A stretch of 34,978 nt of DNA from an uncultured SAR116 cluster alpha proteobacterium. Its GTDB lineage: Bacteria > Pseudomonadota > Alphaproteobacteria > Puniceispirillales > Marisalimonadaceae. The translations under genes and the position numbers were made by a program. Of the stretch, positions 34,207 through 34,978 are shown in pieces. The notes under the pieces were generated by a model. That model did no database searches and was not told the DNA's origin. It worked only from the letters and a program-made list of their open reading frames with translations. The stretch is from positions 1 through 34,978 of the forward strand of contig CACMOJ010000018.1 in assembly GCA_902615325.1 (NCBI GenBank). Direction: 5' to 3'. How positions within the stretch are numbered: the first letter of the stretch is position 1; every line of letters begins with the position of its first letter.

Positions 34207-34896
34207 ATCAAAATTCTTGCTATTGGTGCTCATCCAGATGACATAGAAATATTCATGTTTGGACTCTTATGTTTGTTTAAAGAAAGAGGGGATGAAATTA
34301 ATCTAATAGTTGCAACAGATGGTTCATTAGGTTCATCAAAACCAACTGCAAATCTCGCAGCAATAAGAGCTAATGAAACAAGAGAGGCGCTAAAAGAACT
34401 ATCTATTCCTAAAATACTGAAGATTAAAGATGGTCAGCTTGGAAATGAATTTTCTCACCAGAAAAAAATATTCCACGAAATAAAAAAGATTGATCCAGAT
34501 TTAATCGTAACTCACTCACAAAATGATTATCATCCTGACCACAGAGCGTTATCAAAAATTGTGCAATCAGTAGCAGGTATATATTATCCTGTTTTATTTG
34601 CTGACAACCTTGTTGGCATAAATTTTAATCCTAACTACTACATAGATATCAGCAACTTTTTTTTAAAAAAGAAACTAGCAATAAAATCACATAAATCACA
34701 ACTTCCTGAAAAATATATTGAGCTTGTAGAAATTTGGAACCGTTTTCGTGCAATACAATGTAATGGCTCAAAAAACACATATGCCGAGGCTTATAGGTTT
34801 GAGGCCTCTTTTCCATTTGCTGACATTAGACATTTATTACCAGAAGCTCCAATAATACACGCAACCTCTTTAAAAAAATCAGGCGGGTTAATTTAG
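34207..34896 (+). CDS. PIG-L/LmbE family deacetylase, probable ATC start
   Basis: Zinc-dependent deacetylase of about 229 aa that removes acetyl groups from N-acetylglucosamine-type sugars. Residues 8-12 are AHPDD, with metal ligands H9 and D12 and the catalytic base D11. The third ligand region is THSQNDYHPDHRAL. Middle motifs VATDGSLGSS and RANETREALKELSI are typical. The reading frame from 34207 (KILAIGAHPDDIEI) is contiguous with the family N-terminus. No ATG, GTG or TTG lies between the upstream stop (34189-34191) and 34254, so initiation is inferred at ATC after AGGAG. A start at 34255 would delete the active site. It follows the epimerase by 15 bases, suggesting amino-sugar processing for a surface glycan. 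A mutation or sequencing error in the start codon is an alternative. Confidence 0.82.
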   Translation: MKILAIGAHPDDIEIFMFGLLCLFKERGDEINLIVATDGSLGSSKPTANLAAIRANETREALKELSIPKILKIKDGQLGNEFSHQKKIFHEIKKIDPDLIVTHSQNDYHPDHRALSKIVQSVAGIYYPVLFADNLVGINFNPNYYIDISNFFLKKKLAIKSHKSQLPEKYIELVEIWNRFRAIQCNGSKNTYAEAYRFEASFPFADIRHLLPEAPIIHATSLKKSGGLI

Positions 34897-34978
34897 GTTA
34901 TTGTATTTTAATAATTCACCGCCTGTCATAGCCTTTTTAACTCCTGTTGTAGTAGGAAATGTTATGGGTAAGTTATTT
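34888..34978 (-). CDS. C-terminal fragment of an unrecognised protein, cut by the window edge
   Basis: On the minus strand a frame is open from the window edge to a TAA at 34890-34888. Its 29 visible codons end in PTTTGVKKAMTGGELLKYNN followed by LN. The composition looks protein-like (Gly-rich turn, Lys/Asn-rich as in its neighbours) and the nine-base overlap with the convergent PIG-L stop fits the packing seen elsewhere in the window. The other two minus-strand frames have stops close to the edge. I do not recognise the family. It is the end of a larger gene that lies beyond the window. Confidence 0.45.
   Translation of the reverse strand, partial: NNLPITFPTTTGVKKAMTGGELLKYNNLN

Noticed and set aside
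34255-34896. PIG-L protein starting at the first ATG
   Set aside because: This would remove the AHPDD zinc and catalytic motif, and no ribosome-binding site precedes it.
1-34978. tRNA, rRNA, CRISPR, insertion sequence, phage or defence genes
   Set aside because: I looked in all gaps (largest 93 bases) and saw no cloverleaf, repeat-spacer array, transposase, integrase or defence-type protein.

Overview
This window looks like chromosome of a small-genome, AT-rich planktonic marine alphaproteobacterium of the Pelagibacterales or HIMB59/AEGEAN-169 type. Genus cannot be fixed from sequence alone. The evidence is the low GC visible throughout, about 97% coding density with no gap over 100 bases, and the gene set: odhB-lpdA, alaC, a 3-hydroxyisobutyrate dehydrogenase, a membrane pyrophosphatase and an OgOGA-like GH84 enzyme. 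I see no rRNA, tRNA, CRISPR array, insertion sequence, integrase or phage gene.

Layout: 1-2.5 kb is the end of the 2-oxoglutarate dehydrogenase operon (odhB, lpdA). 2.5-9.5 kb holds alternating single genes: SMR pump, class II aldolase-like protein, beta-hydroxyacid dehydrogenase, htpG behind a heat-shock-like promoter, a VOC/MFS pair and an acyl-CoA dehydrogenase. 9.5-13.8 kb is a four-gene Gld-type ABC cassette (ATPase, permease, GldG-like protein, DUF4340 protein). 13.9-15.7 kb is a small membrane-anchored protein followed by an amidase. 15.8-24 kb is metabolism and transport: alaC, a ferredoxin-reductase-like flavoprotein, a gamma-glutamyltransferase-family protein with pyrE, an EamA transporter, and a TcuA-like flavoprotein abutting a 2-hydroxyacid dehydrogenase. 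24-34.9 kb leans to the cell envelope: two glycosyltransferases, an O-antigen ligase-like protein, AmpG-like permease, L,D-transpeptidase, membrane pyrophosphatase, mmsB with a GH84 glycosidase, a nucleotide-sugar epimerase, a PIG-L deacetylase and the tail of an unrecognised gene.

Organisation: strands switch about 20 times among 33 genes. All ten convergent junctions lie between a 6-base gap and an 18-base overlap, leaving no room for separate intrinsic terminators. Divergent junctions are 50-93 bases and must carry both promoters. Co-directional genes are often translationally coupled (TAATG, ATGA, or stop directly followed by start), and several true starts are TTG. One (PIG-L) appears to be a non-AUG codon (ATC).

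No clear new defence or mobile system was found. The points most worth follow-up are an OdhB whose E3-binding domain is collapsed, a membrane pyrophosphatase with sodium-pump-type residues, the Gld-type cassette in a genome with no gliding genes in view, the GH84/mmsB coupled pair, the PIG-L start codon, and the terminator-free convergent junctions.
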